DNA of 64,000 nt from positions 3,944,501-4,008,500 of the forward strand of contig NZ_CP150919.1 of NCBI RefSeq assembly GCF_039909015.1, given 5' to 3'. Shown here in pieces: positions 51,238 to 59,930 of the stretch (positions are counted from its first letter, which is position 1; every line of letters begins with the position of its first letter). Under the pieces are notes generated by a model. That model worked only from the letters and a program-made list of their open reading frames with translations. It was not told where the DNA came from and did no database searches. The position numbers and the translations under genes were made by a program. This DNA is from Pseudomonas grandcourensis (GTDB lineage Bacteria; Pseudomonadota; Gammaproteobacteria; Pseudomonadales; Pseudomonadaceae).

Positions 51238-51333
51238 TCATCACCTCTCCTGTGTCTTGTGCCGACTCGAGTCTATCCCATACCTGAACATCCTGGCCGA
51301 GCCTTGCCCTCTCGAGTCCGAGCGGCTTGCACA

Positions 51334-51373
51334 ATACATATGGAAAATCGTATATTCGAATAACCATATGTAT
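51334..51373. promoter_or_regulatory. Candidate ArsR operator, nested palindromes
   Basis: ATACATATGG (51334-51343) and CCATATGTAT (51364-51373) are perfect 10-base arms, and TATTCGAATA (51353-51362) is a perfect palindrome between them. ArsR dimers bind such AT-rich repeats near their own promoter. The right arm contains the ATG at 51368, which argues that arsR starts later. Confidence 0.5.
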
Positions 51374-51385
51374 CGAGCCACGCCA

Positions 51386-51733
51386 ATGCTCAATCCTGCC
51401 GCTGTATTCAAATGCCTGTCCGACGAAACCCGCGCCCGGGCCACCTTGCTCATCACCCGTGAAGGCGAGTTATGCGTGTGTGAACTGGTCTGCGCCTTGG
51501 ACGACAGCCAGCCGAAAATTTCCCGCCATCTTGCCCAGCTTCGCGGCTGCGGCCTGCTTCTCGACCGCCGTCAGGGACAGTGGGTGTATTACCGGCTCAA
51601 CCCCGATCTGCCTGCGTGGGTTCGCGACGTTCTCGAGACAACCTTGCTGGCAAACGCCGACTGGCTTGCGAACGACAGCACTCGCCTTGCCGCGATGGGC
51701 GACCGTCCGCTCAACACTTCCGCCTGCTGCTGA
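51386..51733 (+). CDS. arsR: Arsenic-responsive ArsR/SmtB repressor
   Basis: The 115-aa protein has [20 protein letters not shown], the As(III)-binding ELCVCEL cysteines and the recognition helix [20 protein letters not shown], the classic ArsR pattern. ATG 51386 ([11 protein letters not shown]) is preferred because homologues start there and because ATG 51368 lies in an operator arm; neither has a strong ribosome site. It heads arsRBCH and represses the operon until arsenite binds. Confidence 0.9.
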   Translation: MLNPAAVFKCLSDETRARATLLITREGELCVCELVCALDDSQPKISRHLAQLRGCGLLLDRRQGQWVYYRLNPDLPAWVRDVLETTLLANADWLANDSTRLAAMGDRPLNTSACC

Positions 51734-51756
51734 CCCTTCACTCATCGAGACTCCGC

Positions 51757-53040
51757 ATGCTTACTGCGTTTAGCATTTTCCTGCTGACCATGGTGTTGGT
51801 CATCTGGCAACCCAAGGGCCTGGGCGTCGGCTGGAGCGCCTCCCTGGGCGCCGTCCTGGCCCTGCTGGCAGGCGTCGTGACACTGAACGATATTCCACTG
51901 GTGTGGCACATTGTCTGGAACGCCACCGCGACCTTCATCTCGCTGATCATCATCAGTCTGCTGCTCGATGAGGCCGGGTTTTTCCAGTGGGCCGCACTGC
52001 ATGTGGCGCGCTGGGCCAAGGGTGACGGTCGTCGCCTGTTCGTATTCACGATACTGCTGGGGGCCGGCGTATCCGCTCTGTTTGCCAACGACGGTGCAGC
52101 CCTGATCCTGACCCCCATCGTCGTTTCAATACTGCTCGCACTGCGTTTTTCGCCAGCCTCTACCCTGGCGTTCGTCATGGCGGCCGGTTTCATTGCCGAC
52201 ACGGCGAGCCTGCCCCTGGTGGTGTCCAACCTCGTCAACATCGTTTCGGCCGACTACTTCGACCTAGGCTTCAGCGAGTACGCCGCCATCATGGTGCCGG
52301 TCAACTTCGTTGCCGTGGCGACCACGCTCGTGGTGCTGTACTGGTTTTTCCGGCGCGACATTCCCAGGCACTACTCCCTCGATGACGTGATGGATCCGCG
52401 ACGTGCCGTGCGTGATCCCCTGACCTTCCGCGTCGGCTGGGTTGTCCTGGCGCTGCTGCTGATCGGGCTGTTTGCCCTGGAACCCTTGGGCATTCCCATC
52501 AGCGCCATCTCAGCGGTCTGTGCCGCGTTGCTGTTCGCCGTGGCGGCGCGTGGGCATGTGATTTCAACGCGTCGGGTGCTGCGTGAGGCGCCCTGGCAGG
52601 TCGTGATCTTTTCGCTGGGCATGTACCTGGTGGTGTACGGGCTGAAAAACGCCGGGCTGACCACCTACATGACCATGGCCCTGAACCGCATGGCCGAATT
52701 CGGCATCTGGGGCGCCGCGTTGGGTACTGGGCTGCTCACGGCCTTGCTGTCATCGGGCATGAACAACATGCCCACGGTGCTGGTGGGTGCCCTGTCGATT
52801 CAGGCCAGCGACGCCACCGGTGTGGTGCGTGAAGCCATGATCTACGCCAATGTCATCGGCTCTGACCTGGGCCCCAAGATCACCCCCATCGGCAGCCTGG
52901 CCACCCTGCTCTGGCTGCATGTGCTGGAGCGCAAGGGCATCCGCATTACCTGGGGTTACTACTTCAAGGTCGGCGTGGTCCTGACCCTGCCGATTCTGTT
53001 CATCACCTTGTCTGCCCTGGCCCTGCGCCTGAGCGTTTAG
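51757..53040 (+). CDS. arsB: Arsenite efflux transporter ArsB
   Basis: The 427-aa membrane protein has about 12 helices with [39 protein letters not shown] and [20 protein letters not shown], characteristic of ArsB. It exports As(III)/Sb(III). It follows arsR by 23 bases. Confidence 0.94.
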   Translation: MLTAFSIFLLTMVLVIWQPKGLGVGWSASLGAVLALLAGVVTLNDIPLVWHIVWNATATFISLIIISLLLDEAGFFQWAALHVARWAKGDGRRLFVFTILLGAGVSALFANDGAALILTPIVVSILLALRFSPASTLAFVMAAGFIADTASLPLVVSNLVNIVSADYFDLGFSEYAAIMVPVNFVAVATTLVVLYWFFRRDIPRHYSLDDVMDPRRAVRDPLTFRVGWVVLALLLIGLFALEPLGIPISAISAVCAALLFAVAARGHVISTRRVLREAPWQVVIFSLGMYLVVYGLKNAGLTTYMTMALNRMAEFGIWGAALGTGLLTALLSSGMNNMPTVLVGALSIQASDATGVVREAMIYANVIGSDLGPKITPIGSLATLLWLHVLERKGIRITWGYYFKVGVVLTLPILFITLSALALRLSV

Positions 53041-53068
53041 CCCTGTGCGACTGCAAAGAGGAGTCACC

Positions 53069-53539
53069 ATGCGCGTTCTGTTTATGTGTACCGCCAATAG
53101 CTGTCGCAGCATCCTGTCCGAAGCCATGTTCAACCATCTCGCCCCCGAAGGTTTTGAGGCGATCAGTGCCGGCAGCTTCCCCAAGGGGCAGGTGCTGCCC
53201 CGCAGCCTGAGCACGTTGCAAGAGGCCGGCATCGCCATCGACGGCTTGAGCAGCAAAGGCAATGACGCCTTCGAAGCCAACCCGCCGGACATCGTCATTA
53301 CAGTCTGCGACAAGGCCGCCGGTGAGGCGTGCCCCGTGTACTTCGGGCCGGCGCTGAAAGCCCATTGGGGCCTGGAAGACCCATCGGACATACAGGGCGA
53401 TGAAGCGACGGTATCGGCGGCATTCCACTCAACCCTGGCGCACATCGAAACGCGCTGCAAGGCATTGCTCGAACTGCCTTTTGCACAACTTGACCGCGAT
53501 GCGCTGAAGCGGGAACTCGACCGCATCGGCACGCTTTGA
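53069..53539 (+). CDS. arsC: Arsenate reductase, low-molecular-weight phosphatase type
   Basis: The 156-aa enzyme has the CX5R loop CTANSCRS at Cys7-Arg13 and [15 protein letters not shown] with the resolving cysteines, the pattern of thioredoxin-coupled ArsC. It reduces arsenate to arsenite for ArsB. AGAGGAG precedes ATG 53069. Confidence 0.92.
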   Translation: MRVLFMCTANSCRSILSEAMFNHLAPEGFEAISAGSFPKGQVLPRSLSTLQEAGIAIDGLSSKGNDAFEANPPDIVITVCDKAAGEACPVYFGPALKAHWGLEDPSDIQGDEATVSAAFHSTLAHIETRCKALLELPFAQLDRDALKRELDRIGTL

Positions 53540-53550
53540 CCGGAGCCCCC

Positions 53551-54246
53551 ATGACCCATCCCCTGCCCAATCTCGACACATCACTGACCCAGCCCATCGC
53601 CAGCGGACGCGACGACCGGCACAAGCCGCGCATCCTGTTGCTGTACGGTTCGACTCGTGCGCGGTCGTTCAGTCGCCTGCTGGTCGAGGAAGCAGCCCGG
53701 CTGCTCGAACACTTCGGTGCCGAGACACGGATCTTCAATCCATCAGGCCTGCCGCTGCCTGACGACGCGCCCTCCGATCACCCGAAAGTCCAGGAACTGC
53801 TCGAACTGATGCAGTGGTCCGAAGGCCAGGTCTGGTGTTCGCCAGAGCGTCACGGTTCCATGTCTGCGGTGTTCAAGGCGCAAATCGACTGGGTGCCGTT
53901 GGCATTGGGGGCCGTTCGCCCGACCCAGGGGAAAACCCTCGCGGTCATGCAAGTCTGCGGCGGTTCCCAGTCCTTCAATGTGGTGAATCAGCTTCGGGTG
54001 CTGGGGCGCTGGATGCGCATGTTCACCATCCCCAATCAATCCTCCGTGCCAAAGGCTTTTCTGGAGTTTGACGAGGCCAATCGCATGAAACCCTCGTCGC
54101 TGTACGACAGGGTGGTGGACGTCATGGAGGAACTGGTGAAATTTACCCTGCTGCTACGGGATCGCCCCGATCTGGTTGACCGCTACTCGGAGCGCAAAGA
54201 GTCCGCAGAGGAACTGACTCAGCGCGTGAATCAGCGGTCGATCTGA
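53551..54246 (+). CDS. arsH: ArsH flavoprotein (organoarsenical/NADPH:FMN oxidase)
   Basis: The 231-aa protein shows ArsH motifs: [20 protein letters not shown] for FMN phosphate, [19 protein letters not shown] and [20 protein letters not shown]. ArsH oxidises trivalent organoarsenicals and can reduce quinones. It follows arsC by 11 bases with GGAG before ATG 53551 and completes the operon. Confidence 0.93.
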   Translation: MTHPLPNLDTSLTQPIASGRDDRHKPRILLLYGSTRARSFSRLLVEEAARLLEHFGAETRIFNPSGLPLPDDAPSDHPKVQELLELMQWSEGQVWCSPERHGSMSAVFKAQIDWVPLALGAVRPTQGKTLAVMQVCGGSQSFNVVNQLRVLGRWMRMFTIPNQSSVPKAFLEFDEANRMKPSSLYDRVVDVMEELVKFTLLLRDRPDLVDRYSERKESAEELTQRVNQRSI

Positions 54247-54283
54247 CTGTAGAAGTGTTCCCCCAGGCTCTATAGCCGAAAAA

Positions 54284-54323
54284 AGTCGCAAACCCCACGA
54301 CGGTTCAGGGCTTGCGACTCTTT
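54284..54323. terminator. Bidirectional-type hairpin after arsH
   Basis: AGTCGCAA and TTGCGACT form an 8-base-pair stem, extended by CCC/GGG. On the minus strand it is followed by six T; on the plus strand only CTTTG. It fits the end of a minus-strand transcript best and could also stop the ars operon. Confidence 0.55.
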
Positions 54324-54329
54324 GCCGAG

Positions 54330-54357
54330 ACGTCCCTCAAGCTCACGGGACGTTTTC
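54330..54357 (+). terminator. Second hairpin after arsH
   Basis: ACGTCCC and GGGACGT, 10-base loop, followed by TTTTC. A likely rho-independent terminator for arsRBCH. Confidence 0.5.
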
Positions 54358-54513
54358 TACGGTATGCCTGCGGTGTTCATTGCCGAACGTGCAGGCTTGG
54401 TTCTCTACCTCAACCGCGTCGAAATCCGGTTCGTCCGGGGCGTCCGCCACATCCTCTCTGGCGACATCTGCGTCGGCCTTGGCAGCGTCCCGGGTTGCAT
54501 CGTTACGCGCCAA
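54343..54513 (-). pseudogene. Short minus-strand coding remnant (56 aa)
   Basis: The minus frame opens upstream to 54552 and reads ARNDATRDAAKADADVARED and DFDAVEVENQACTFGNEHRR, stopping at 54343. Third-position bases are G/C-rich as in real genes. The only plausible start is TTG 54513, with no ribosome site, and the strong minus-strand terminator lies just downstream. It may be the tail of a lost gene. The family is not recognised. Confidence 0.35.
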
Positions 54514-54655
54514 ACTGATATGTTTATTTTCATTAATCTTGCATATTGATTTTTATTGTGTCATTTATAGCCTCGCCGATCACAGGACTGATCCACCGCG
54601 TCAACCCGGATGGCGGGCACCCGTTTCCCCAAAATGCCTCCAGGGAGTCAACAAT

Positions 54656-55432
54656 ATGAACAAGACAGAACTTCTAGGTGCTCTGGCGCTGTGCGCTTTC
54701 AGTTTCCTGGCACAAGCCGACGAAGACAGCCTGCGTATCGGTATCGAAGCCGCCTACCCGCCCTTCTCCTTCAAGACACCCGAAGGCAACGTCAGCGGGT
54801 TCGACTACGACATCGGCAACGCCTTGTGCGAAGAAATGAAGGTCAAGTGCGAGTGGGTCATTCAGGAGTTCGACGGCATGATCCCGTCGCTCAAAGTGCG
54901 CAAGATCGATGCCGTGCTGTCGTCGATGTCGATCACCGAAGACCGGATGAAGTCCGTGGACTTCAGCAAAAAGTACTACCACACGCCAGGCAAGTTCGCG
55001 ATGAAGGCCGGCAACGTGATCAACGACCCCTTGGTGGACCTCAAGGGCAAGAAAGTCGGAGTGCAACGCTCCTCGACTTATGATCGTTTTGCCACCGAGC
55101 AACTGGAAAAAGCCGGCGTCGTCGTGGTGCGTTACGGCTCGCAGAATGAGGCTTTCCTCGACCTGGCCTCGGGTCGCCTGGACGCCACCCTCGCCGACAT
55201 CGTCAACACCGACGAAAGCTTTATCAAGACACCGGCAGGCCAGGGCTTCGCGCTGACCGGGCCGGACATCAACGACCCGAAATATTTTGGCCGGGGCGCC
55301 GGGATCGCCGTGCGCAAAGGCGACAGCGCCAACGTTGCGCGCCTGAGTGCGGCGATTGACGCCATTCGCGCCAATGGCAAGTACCAGCAAGTGATGGCCA
55401 GGTACTTCGCGTTCGATATCTACGGCGAGTAA
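54656..55432 (+). CDS. Polar amino acid ABC transporter, periplasmic binding protein (HisJ/ArgT type)
   Basis: The 258-aa protein has a signal peptide (LALCAFSFLAQA) and solute-binding family 3 motifs: LRIGIEAAYPPFSFKTPEGN, GFDYDIGNALCEEM, RKIDAVLSSMSITEDRM. It binds lysine/arginine/ornithine/histidine-like amino acids. CAGGGAG precedes ATG 54656. First gene of an importer operon. Confidence 0.9.
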   Translation: MNKTELLGALALCAFSFLAQADEDSLRIGIEAAYPPFSFKTPEGNVSGFDYDIGNALCEEMKVKCEWVIQEFDGMIPSLKVRKIDAVLSSMSITEDRMKSVDFSKKYYHTPGKFAMKAGNVINDPLVDLKGKKVGVQRSSTYDRFATEQLEKAGVVVVRYGSQNEAFLDLASGRLDATLADIVNTDESFIKTPAGQGFALTGPDINDPKYFGRGAGIAVRKGDSANVARLSAAIDAIRANGKYQQVMARYFAFDIYGE

Positions 55433-55456
55433 GCCTTACCCCTGCCCCCTGCCCCC

Positions 55457-55495
55457 AGCCCCGGCGCCGGCCCTCCGCAGGCGTCTGTCGGGGCT
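55457..55495 (+). terminator. Hairpin between binding protein and permease genes
   Basis: AGCCCCG pairs with CGGGGCT across a GC-rich 25-base loop that can fold further; only CTTGTCTTG follows. Probably an attenuator that keeps permease expression below that of the binding protein. Confidence 0.4.
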
Positions 55496-55536
55496 TGTCT
55501 TGCGCGCCTCGCGGCGCTCGCTTGAGGAACTTCATC

Positions 55537-56226
55537 ATGCTTCACGGCTACGGATCGAGCATTCTCGATGGCGCCTGGCTGACCATAAACCTGGCCTTGA
55601 CGTCCATGTCCCTGGCGATTGCCCTGGGCCTGGTCGGCGCGGCCTTTCGCCTGTCACCGCTCAAATGGCTGGCCATGCTCGGGGAAAGCTACACCACCCT
55701 GATTCGCGGCATTCCAGACCTGGTGCTGATCCTGCTGATCTTCTACGGCGGCCAGGATCTGGTAAACCGCATTGCCCTGGCGCTCGGTTACACCCGCTAT
55801 ATCGACATCAACCCCTTTATCGCCGGTGTCTGCACCATGGGCTTCATTTTTGGCGCCTACCTCTCGGAAACCTTTCGCGGCGCCTTCATGGCGATTCCCA
55901 AGGGTCAGGCCGAGGCTGGCGTGGCCTATGGCATGGGCGGTGCGCAGGTGTTCTGGCGGATCCTGGTCCCGCAGATGATTCGTTTCGCCATCCCCGGGTT
56001 CACCAACAATTGGCTGGTGCTGACCAAATCCACCGCGCTGATCTCGGTGATTGGCTTGCAGGACATGATGTTCAAAGCCAAGAACGCCGCGGATGCCACA
56101 CACGAGCCATTTACGTTTTTCCTCGCGGTGGCAGCGCTGTACCTGATGCTCACCAGCCTGTCCTTGCTGGTGCTGCGCTTTCTGGAAAAACACTACTCGG
56201 TCGGCATCAAAGCCACCGAATTGTGA
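55537..56226 (+). CDS. Polar amino acid ABC permease (HisQ type)
   Basis: The 229-aa membrane protein has five helices and EAA-loop region FRGAFMAIPKGQAEAGVAYG. GLVGAAFRL and TLIRGIPDLVLILLIFYGG are HisQ-like. ATG 55537 follows GAGGAA. It pairs with the HisM-type subunit. Confidence 0.9.
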   Translation: MLHGYGSSILDGAWLTINLALTSMSLAIALGLVGAAFRLSPLKWLAMLGESYTTLIRGIPDLVLILLIFYGGQDLVNRIALALGYTRYIDINPFIAGVCTMGFIFGAYLSETFRGAFMAIPKGQAEAGVAYGMGGAQVFWRILVPQMIRFAIPGFTNNWLVLTKSTALISVIGLQDMMFKAKNAADATHEPFTFFLAVAALYLMLTSLSLLVLRFLEKHYSVGIKATEL

Positions 56227-56239
56227 GGGGGAGCCGCCC

Positions 56240-56938
56240 ATGATTCTCGACTACAACCTGATCTGGGAAAACCTGCCGCTGTATTTCAATGGCGCCTTGT
56301 TGACCCTCAAAGTCCTGCTCATTTCCCTGGCCCTGGGTCTGGTATTGGCGATTCCACTGGCGCTGATGCGGGTGTCGCGATCGCCGCTGATCAACTTCCC
56401 GGCCTGGCTCTACACCTACGTGATTCGCGGTACGCCGATGCTGGTGCAATTGTTCCTGATCTATTACGGCCTGGCGCAGTTCGAAGCGGTGCGTCAAAGC
56501 GTGCTCTGGCCTTACCTCTCCAGCGCCACCTTTTGCGCCTGCCTGGCCTTCGCGATCAACACCAGTGCCTATAGCGCAGAGCTGCTGGCCGGCAGTCTGA
56601 AATCCACCCACCATGGCGAGATCGAAGCCGCCAGGGCCATGGGCATGTCACGCCTGACCCTGTACCGCCGCATTCTCATGCCGTCGGCCTTGCGCCGGGC
56701 ATTGCCGCAATACAGCAACGAAGTGCTGATGATGCTGCAAACCACCAGCCTGGCCTCCATTGTCACCCTCGTCGACATCACCGGGGCCGCGCGTACGGTC
56801 AGCTCACGGTTCTATCTGCCGTTCGAGGCGTTCATCACCGCCGGCCTCATCTACCTCGCCCTGACCTTCATTCTGGTGCGCCTGTTCAAGCTGGCCGAGC
56901 GCCGCTGGCTGGCGTATCAGGCACCGCGCAAGCACTAA
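56240..56938 (+). CDS. Polar amino acid ABC permease (HisM type)
   Basis: The 232-aa protein has TYVIRGTPMLVQLFLIYYGL and the EAA loop GSLKSTHHGEIEAARAMGMS. It begins 13 bases after the HisQ-type gene (GGGGGAG upstream). Together they form the transmembrane channel. Confidence 0.9.
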   Translation: MILDYNLIWENLPLYFNGALLTLKVLLISLALGLVLAIPLALMRVSRSPLINFPAWLYTYVIRGTPMLVQLFLIYYGLAQFEAVRQSVLWPYLSSATFCACLAFAINTSAYSAELLAGSLKSTHHGEIEAARAMGMSRLTLYRRILMPSALRRALPQYSNEVLMMLQTTSLASIVTLVDITGAARTVSSRFYLPFEAFITAGLIYLALTFILVRLFKLAERRWLAYQAPRKH

Positions 56939-56947
56939 GGAGCTGCT

Positions 56948-58060
56948 ATGGAGCACATTCAATACCTGTTGCCGTGGAGTGCCTCGGGCACCGAACGAAC
57001 GCTGTCACTGTTCCGTTTTGGCAGTGGCCCACGCAAGGCCTACATCCAGGCGTCATTGCATGCCGACGAATTGCCGGGGATGCGCGTTGCCGTCGAGCTC
57101 AAGCGCCGTCTTCTGGAACTGGAAGCCCAAGGCCGCGTGACCGGGGTGATCGAGCTGGTGCCCATGGCCAATCCGATCGGGATCGCCCAGATGTTCCAGG
57201 CCACCCATCAGGGGCGCTTCGAGTTCTCCAGCGGCAAGAACTTCAATCGCGACTTCCCGGAATTGGCCGATGCCGTTGCACCGCTGCTGGAAGGCCGATT
57301 GGGCGACGATGCCGACGCCAACATCGCACTCATCCGTCGCGCCATGGTCGATGCCCTGGCCGCCATGCCGGCACCGACCTCCGAGCTCGACGGCCTGCGC
57401 CGCCTGTTGCTGCAGCATGCCTGTGACGCCGATGTGGTGCTGGACCTGCACTGCGATTTCGAATCGATCATGTTGATGTATGCGATGCCGCAAATCTGGC
57501 CACGCTTGCAGTCACTGGCCGCCCGCCTCGGCGCCGGGGTCACGTTACTGGCCGAAGATGCCGGCGGCAGTGCCTTCGACGAAGCCTGCGCCATTGCATG
57601 GCTACGCCTGGCCGAGCTGTTCCCCAAAGCCAACATTCCCCTGGCGTGCGCAGCCACCACCATCGAACTGCGTGGCATGGCAGACACCGAGCGCGAGCAA
57701 TGCCTCGACAGTGCACAGGCCATTCTCGGGTATCTCGCCGAACAAGGCCTGATCAACGGTGACTGGCCAGCGGCACCGCCGAGCCATTGCCAGGCCATGC
57801 CATTCGCCGGCGCGCAGTACGCCTGTGCGCCCCACCCGGGTGTGGTGAGTTTTCTGCAACCGCTGGGCGCGCACGTCAAGGTCGGTGATCCGCTATTCGA
57901 AGTCATCGACCCGCTGACCGACCGCCACAGCGTGGTGAGCGCCAGCACCGACGGCATTCTCTATGCCCGCGAACGGCTGCGCTTTGCCCAGCCTGGATTG
58001 TGGTTGGCCAAAGTGGCAGGCGTCACCCCCATTCGCCAGGGTCGCTTGCTCAGCGACTGA
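56948..58060 (+). CDS. Zinc deacylase of the AstE/aspartoacylase family
   Basis: The 370-aa M14-like enzyme has zinc ligands His38 and Glu41 in SLHADELPG, His168 in VVLDLHCD, and the substrate-binding NR pair in KNFNRDFP at 100-101. Family members hydrolyse the amide of N-acyl amino acids such as succinylglutamate or acetylaspartate. It lies between the permease and ATPase genes, which suggests that the imported solute is a modified amino acid or acyl amide. Confidence 0.85.
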   Translation: MEHIQYLLPWSASGTERTLSLFRFGSGPRKAYIQASLHADELPGMRVAVELKRRLLELEAQGRVTGVIELVPMANPIGIAQMFQATHQGRFEFSSGKNFNRDFPELADAVAPLLEGRLGDDADANIALIRRAMVDALAAMPAPTSELDGLRRLLLQHACDADVVLDLHCDFESIMLMYAMPQIWPRLQSLAARLGAGVTLLAEDAGGSAFDEACAIAWLRLAELFPKANIPLACAATTIELRGMADTEREQCLDSAQAILGYLAEQGLINGDWPAAPPSHCQAMPFAGAQYACAPHPGVVSFLQPLGAHVKVGDPLFEVIDPLTDRHSVVSASTDGILYARERLRFAQPGLWLAKVAGVTPIRQGRLLSD

Positions 58061-58078
58061 TTCCAGAGAGTTCAAATC

Positions 58079-58843
58079 ATGTACAAACTTGAAGTTCGAG
58101 ACCTGCATAAAAGCTACGGCGCACATCAGGTACTCAAAGGCGTGTCCCTGCAGGCACAGGCCGGTGACGTGATCAGCATCATCGGTTCCAGCGGCTCTGG
58201 CAAAAGCACGTTCCTGCGCTGCATCAACCTGCTGGAGCAACCCAATGCGGGCAATATCGTGCTCAATGGCGAACCGCTCAAGCTGGTGGCCAACAAGCTC
58301 GGCGGGTTGAAGGCGGCGGAACCCAAACAGTTGCAACGCATGCGTTCGCAACTATCGATGGTGTTTCAACACTTCAACCTGTGGTCACACATGAGCGCCC
58401 TGGAAAACGTCATGGAAGCGCCCGTGCATGTACTGGGCCTGGGCAAGAAAGAGGCACGGGAAAAGGCCGAGCACTACCTGAACAAAGTCGGTGTGGCGCA
58501 CCGCATGAACGCCTGGCCGGCGCATATGTCCGGCGGCGAGCAGCAGCGCGTGGCCATTGCCCGCGCACTGGCGATGGAACCGCAAGTGATGCTGTTCGAT
58601 GAGCCGACGTCGGCCCTCGACCCCGAACTGGTCGGCGAAGTGCTTAAAGTCATGCAGGATCTGGCGCAGGAAGGCCGCACCATGGTGGTGGTGACGCACG
58701 AAATGGGCTTTGCCCGCGAGGTGTCGAACCAACTGGTGTTCCTGCACAAGGGTATGGTCGAAGAGCGCGGCGACCCGCGTGAAGTGCTGGTCAACCCGCA
58801 GTCCGAACGCCTCCAGCAGTTCCTGGCTGGCAGCCTGAAGTAG
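58079..58843 (+). CDS. Polar amino acid ABC transporter ATPase (HisP type)
   Basis: The 254-aa subunit has Walker [13 protein letters not shown], signature [15 protein letters not shown], Walker [14 protein letters not shown] and the HisP switch His (VTHEMGF). It follows the deacylase gene by 18 bases, and both are in the same transcript as the permeases. Confidence 0.93.
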   Translation: MYKLEVRDLHKSYGAHQVLKGVSLQAQAGDVISIIGSSGSGKSTFLRCINLLEQPNAGNIVLNGEPLKLVANKLGGLKAAEPKQLQRMRSQLSMVFQHFNLWSHMSALENVMEAPVHVLGLGKKEAREKAEHYLNKVGVAHRMNAWPAHMSGGEQQRVAIARALAMEPQVMLFDEPTSALDPELVGEVLKVMQDLAQEGRTMVVVTHEMGFAREVSNQLVFLHKGMVEERGDPREVLVNPQSERLQQFLAGSLK

Positions 58844-58880
58844 AACCGCCACTCAGCCACTGCATGACGCTGCCCCACAA

Positions 58881-58909
58881 GGTTGGCTTCGGATACACTC
58901 CAGCCAACC
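58881..58909. repeat. Perfect 8-base inverted repeat ahead of the RpiR gene
   Basis: GGTTGGCT and AGCCAACC with a 13-base loop. There is no T-run on either side. It could be an RpiR operator or a hairpin at the operon end. Confidence 0.4.
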
Positions 58910-58965
58910 TCGTCAGGGCATCAGGCACAGCCCTTCTCTCACCTTCAGGAAATGTTGAGCCGGAT

Positions 58966-59874
58966 ATGCCCACCCCATCGAAAGACACCACTGTCTATGC
59001 CGCACCGGTCATGCGCAAACTCACGGAAATCGTTTCCGAACTGCCGCCGTCACTGCGCAAGGTGGCGGACTTCATCCTGCGTCACCCGCTCAAGGCCGCG
59101 ACGCTGACCATCGAGGAGATGGCCCACGAAACATTGACCTCACCCGCCGCCGTCAACCGTCTGGCCAAGGCACTGGACCTCGGTGGCTACAGCGGCATGA
59201 AGGCCGAGCTGGTCGCAACGTTGCAGCAGATGGTGTCGCCGGTCGACAAACTGCGCAACGAACTTGCCCATCGCCCGGGCGGTACGTTTGGCCTGCATGA
59301 GCAACTCCAGAGCGCCAGCAGCAACCTGGCCACCGCGGCGAGCAACAACCACGCCGACACATTTGAGGCGTTCGTCACTCGCCTGACCAAAGCCCGAAAA
59401 ATCTACATCCTGGGGTTCGGCAACAGTGTCTACTTCGCCGGCCTCGCCGCCTCGACCCTGATGCCCTTCTGTGCGGACGCCACGGCCATCAGCATGGAGG
59501 GCGGCAACGAAAATGCCGCGTACCGACTGGCCGCGATCACCGATCAGGACGTGCTGCTGGCGATCGCCTTGCCGCGCTACTCCCTCGACACCCTGCAACT
59601 GGCACGCTTCGCCAATGAACGCGGCGCCTCGGTGCTGGCAATCACCGACTCACCCGCCTCGCCGCTCACCGGCATTGCCCAGCACACCCTGTTTGCGCCT
59701 TGCGATCACCCGGTGCTGACCAGCTCCAACATCGCCGTACTGGCCTTGATCGAAGGCTTGGTCGCCGGCGTGATGGCGCGCAATAAAGAAGCGGTCAAAC
59801 TGGCAACCGAACTGACGGAAAGCGTGATGTCGTACCTGCACATTCCTGCCAGCGGTAAACCAGCGAAAAAGTGA
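58966..59874 (+). CDS. RpiR/MurR-family regulator
   Basis: The 302-aa protein has an N-terminal HTH_6 domain (LPPSLRKVADFILRHPLKAA, TLTSPAAVNRLAKALDLGGY) and a C-terminal SIS sugar-phosphate domain (KARKIYILGFGNSVYFAGLA, AIALPRYSLDTLQLARFANE). RpiR regulators respond to phosphorylated sugars or other small ligands. ATG 58966 has GAGCCGGA upstream; a longer frame begins at 58864. It follows the transporter operon and probably regulates it. Confidence 0.85.
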   Translation: MPTPSKDTTVYAAPVMRKLTEIVSELPPSLRKVADFILRHPLKAATLTIEEMAHETLTSPAAVNRLAKALDLGGYSGMKAELVATLQQMVSPVDKLRNELAHRPGGTFGLHEQLQSASSNLATAASNNHADTFEAFVTRLTKARKIYILGFGNSVYFAGLAASTLMPFCADATAISMEGGNENAAYRLAAITDQDVLLAIALPRYSLDTLQLARFANERGASVLAITDSPASPLTGIAQHTLFAPCDHPVLTSSNIAVLALIEGLVAGVMARNKEAVKLATELTESVMSYLHIPASGKPAKK

Positions 59875-59930
59875 GCGATGAAAATCCAGCGCCCGCTTCT
59901 TGCTGGTTGCGGCCTGGCGCGACCTCCAGA

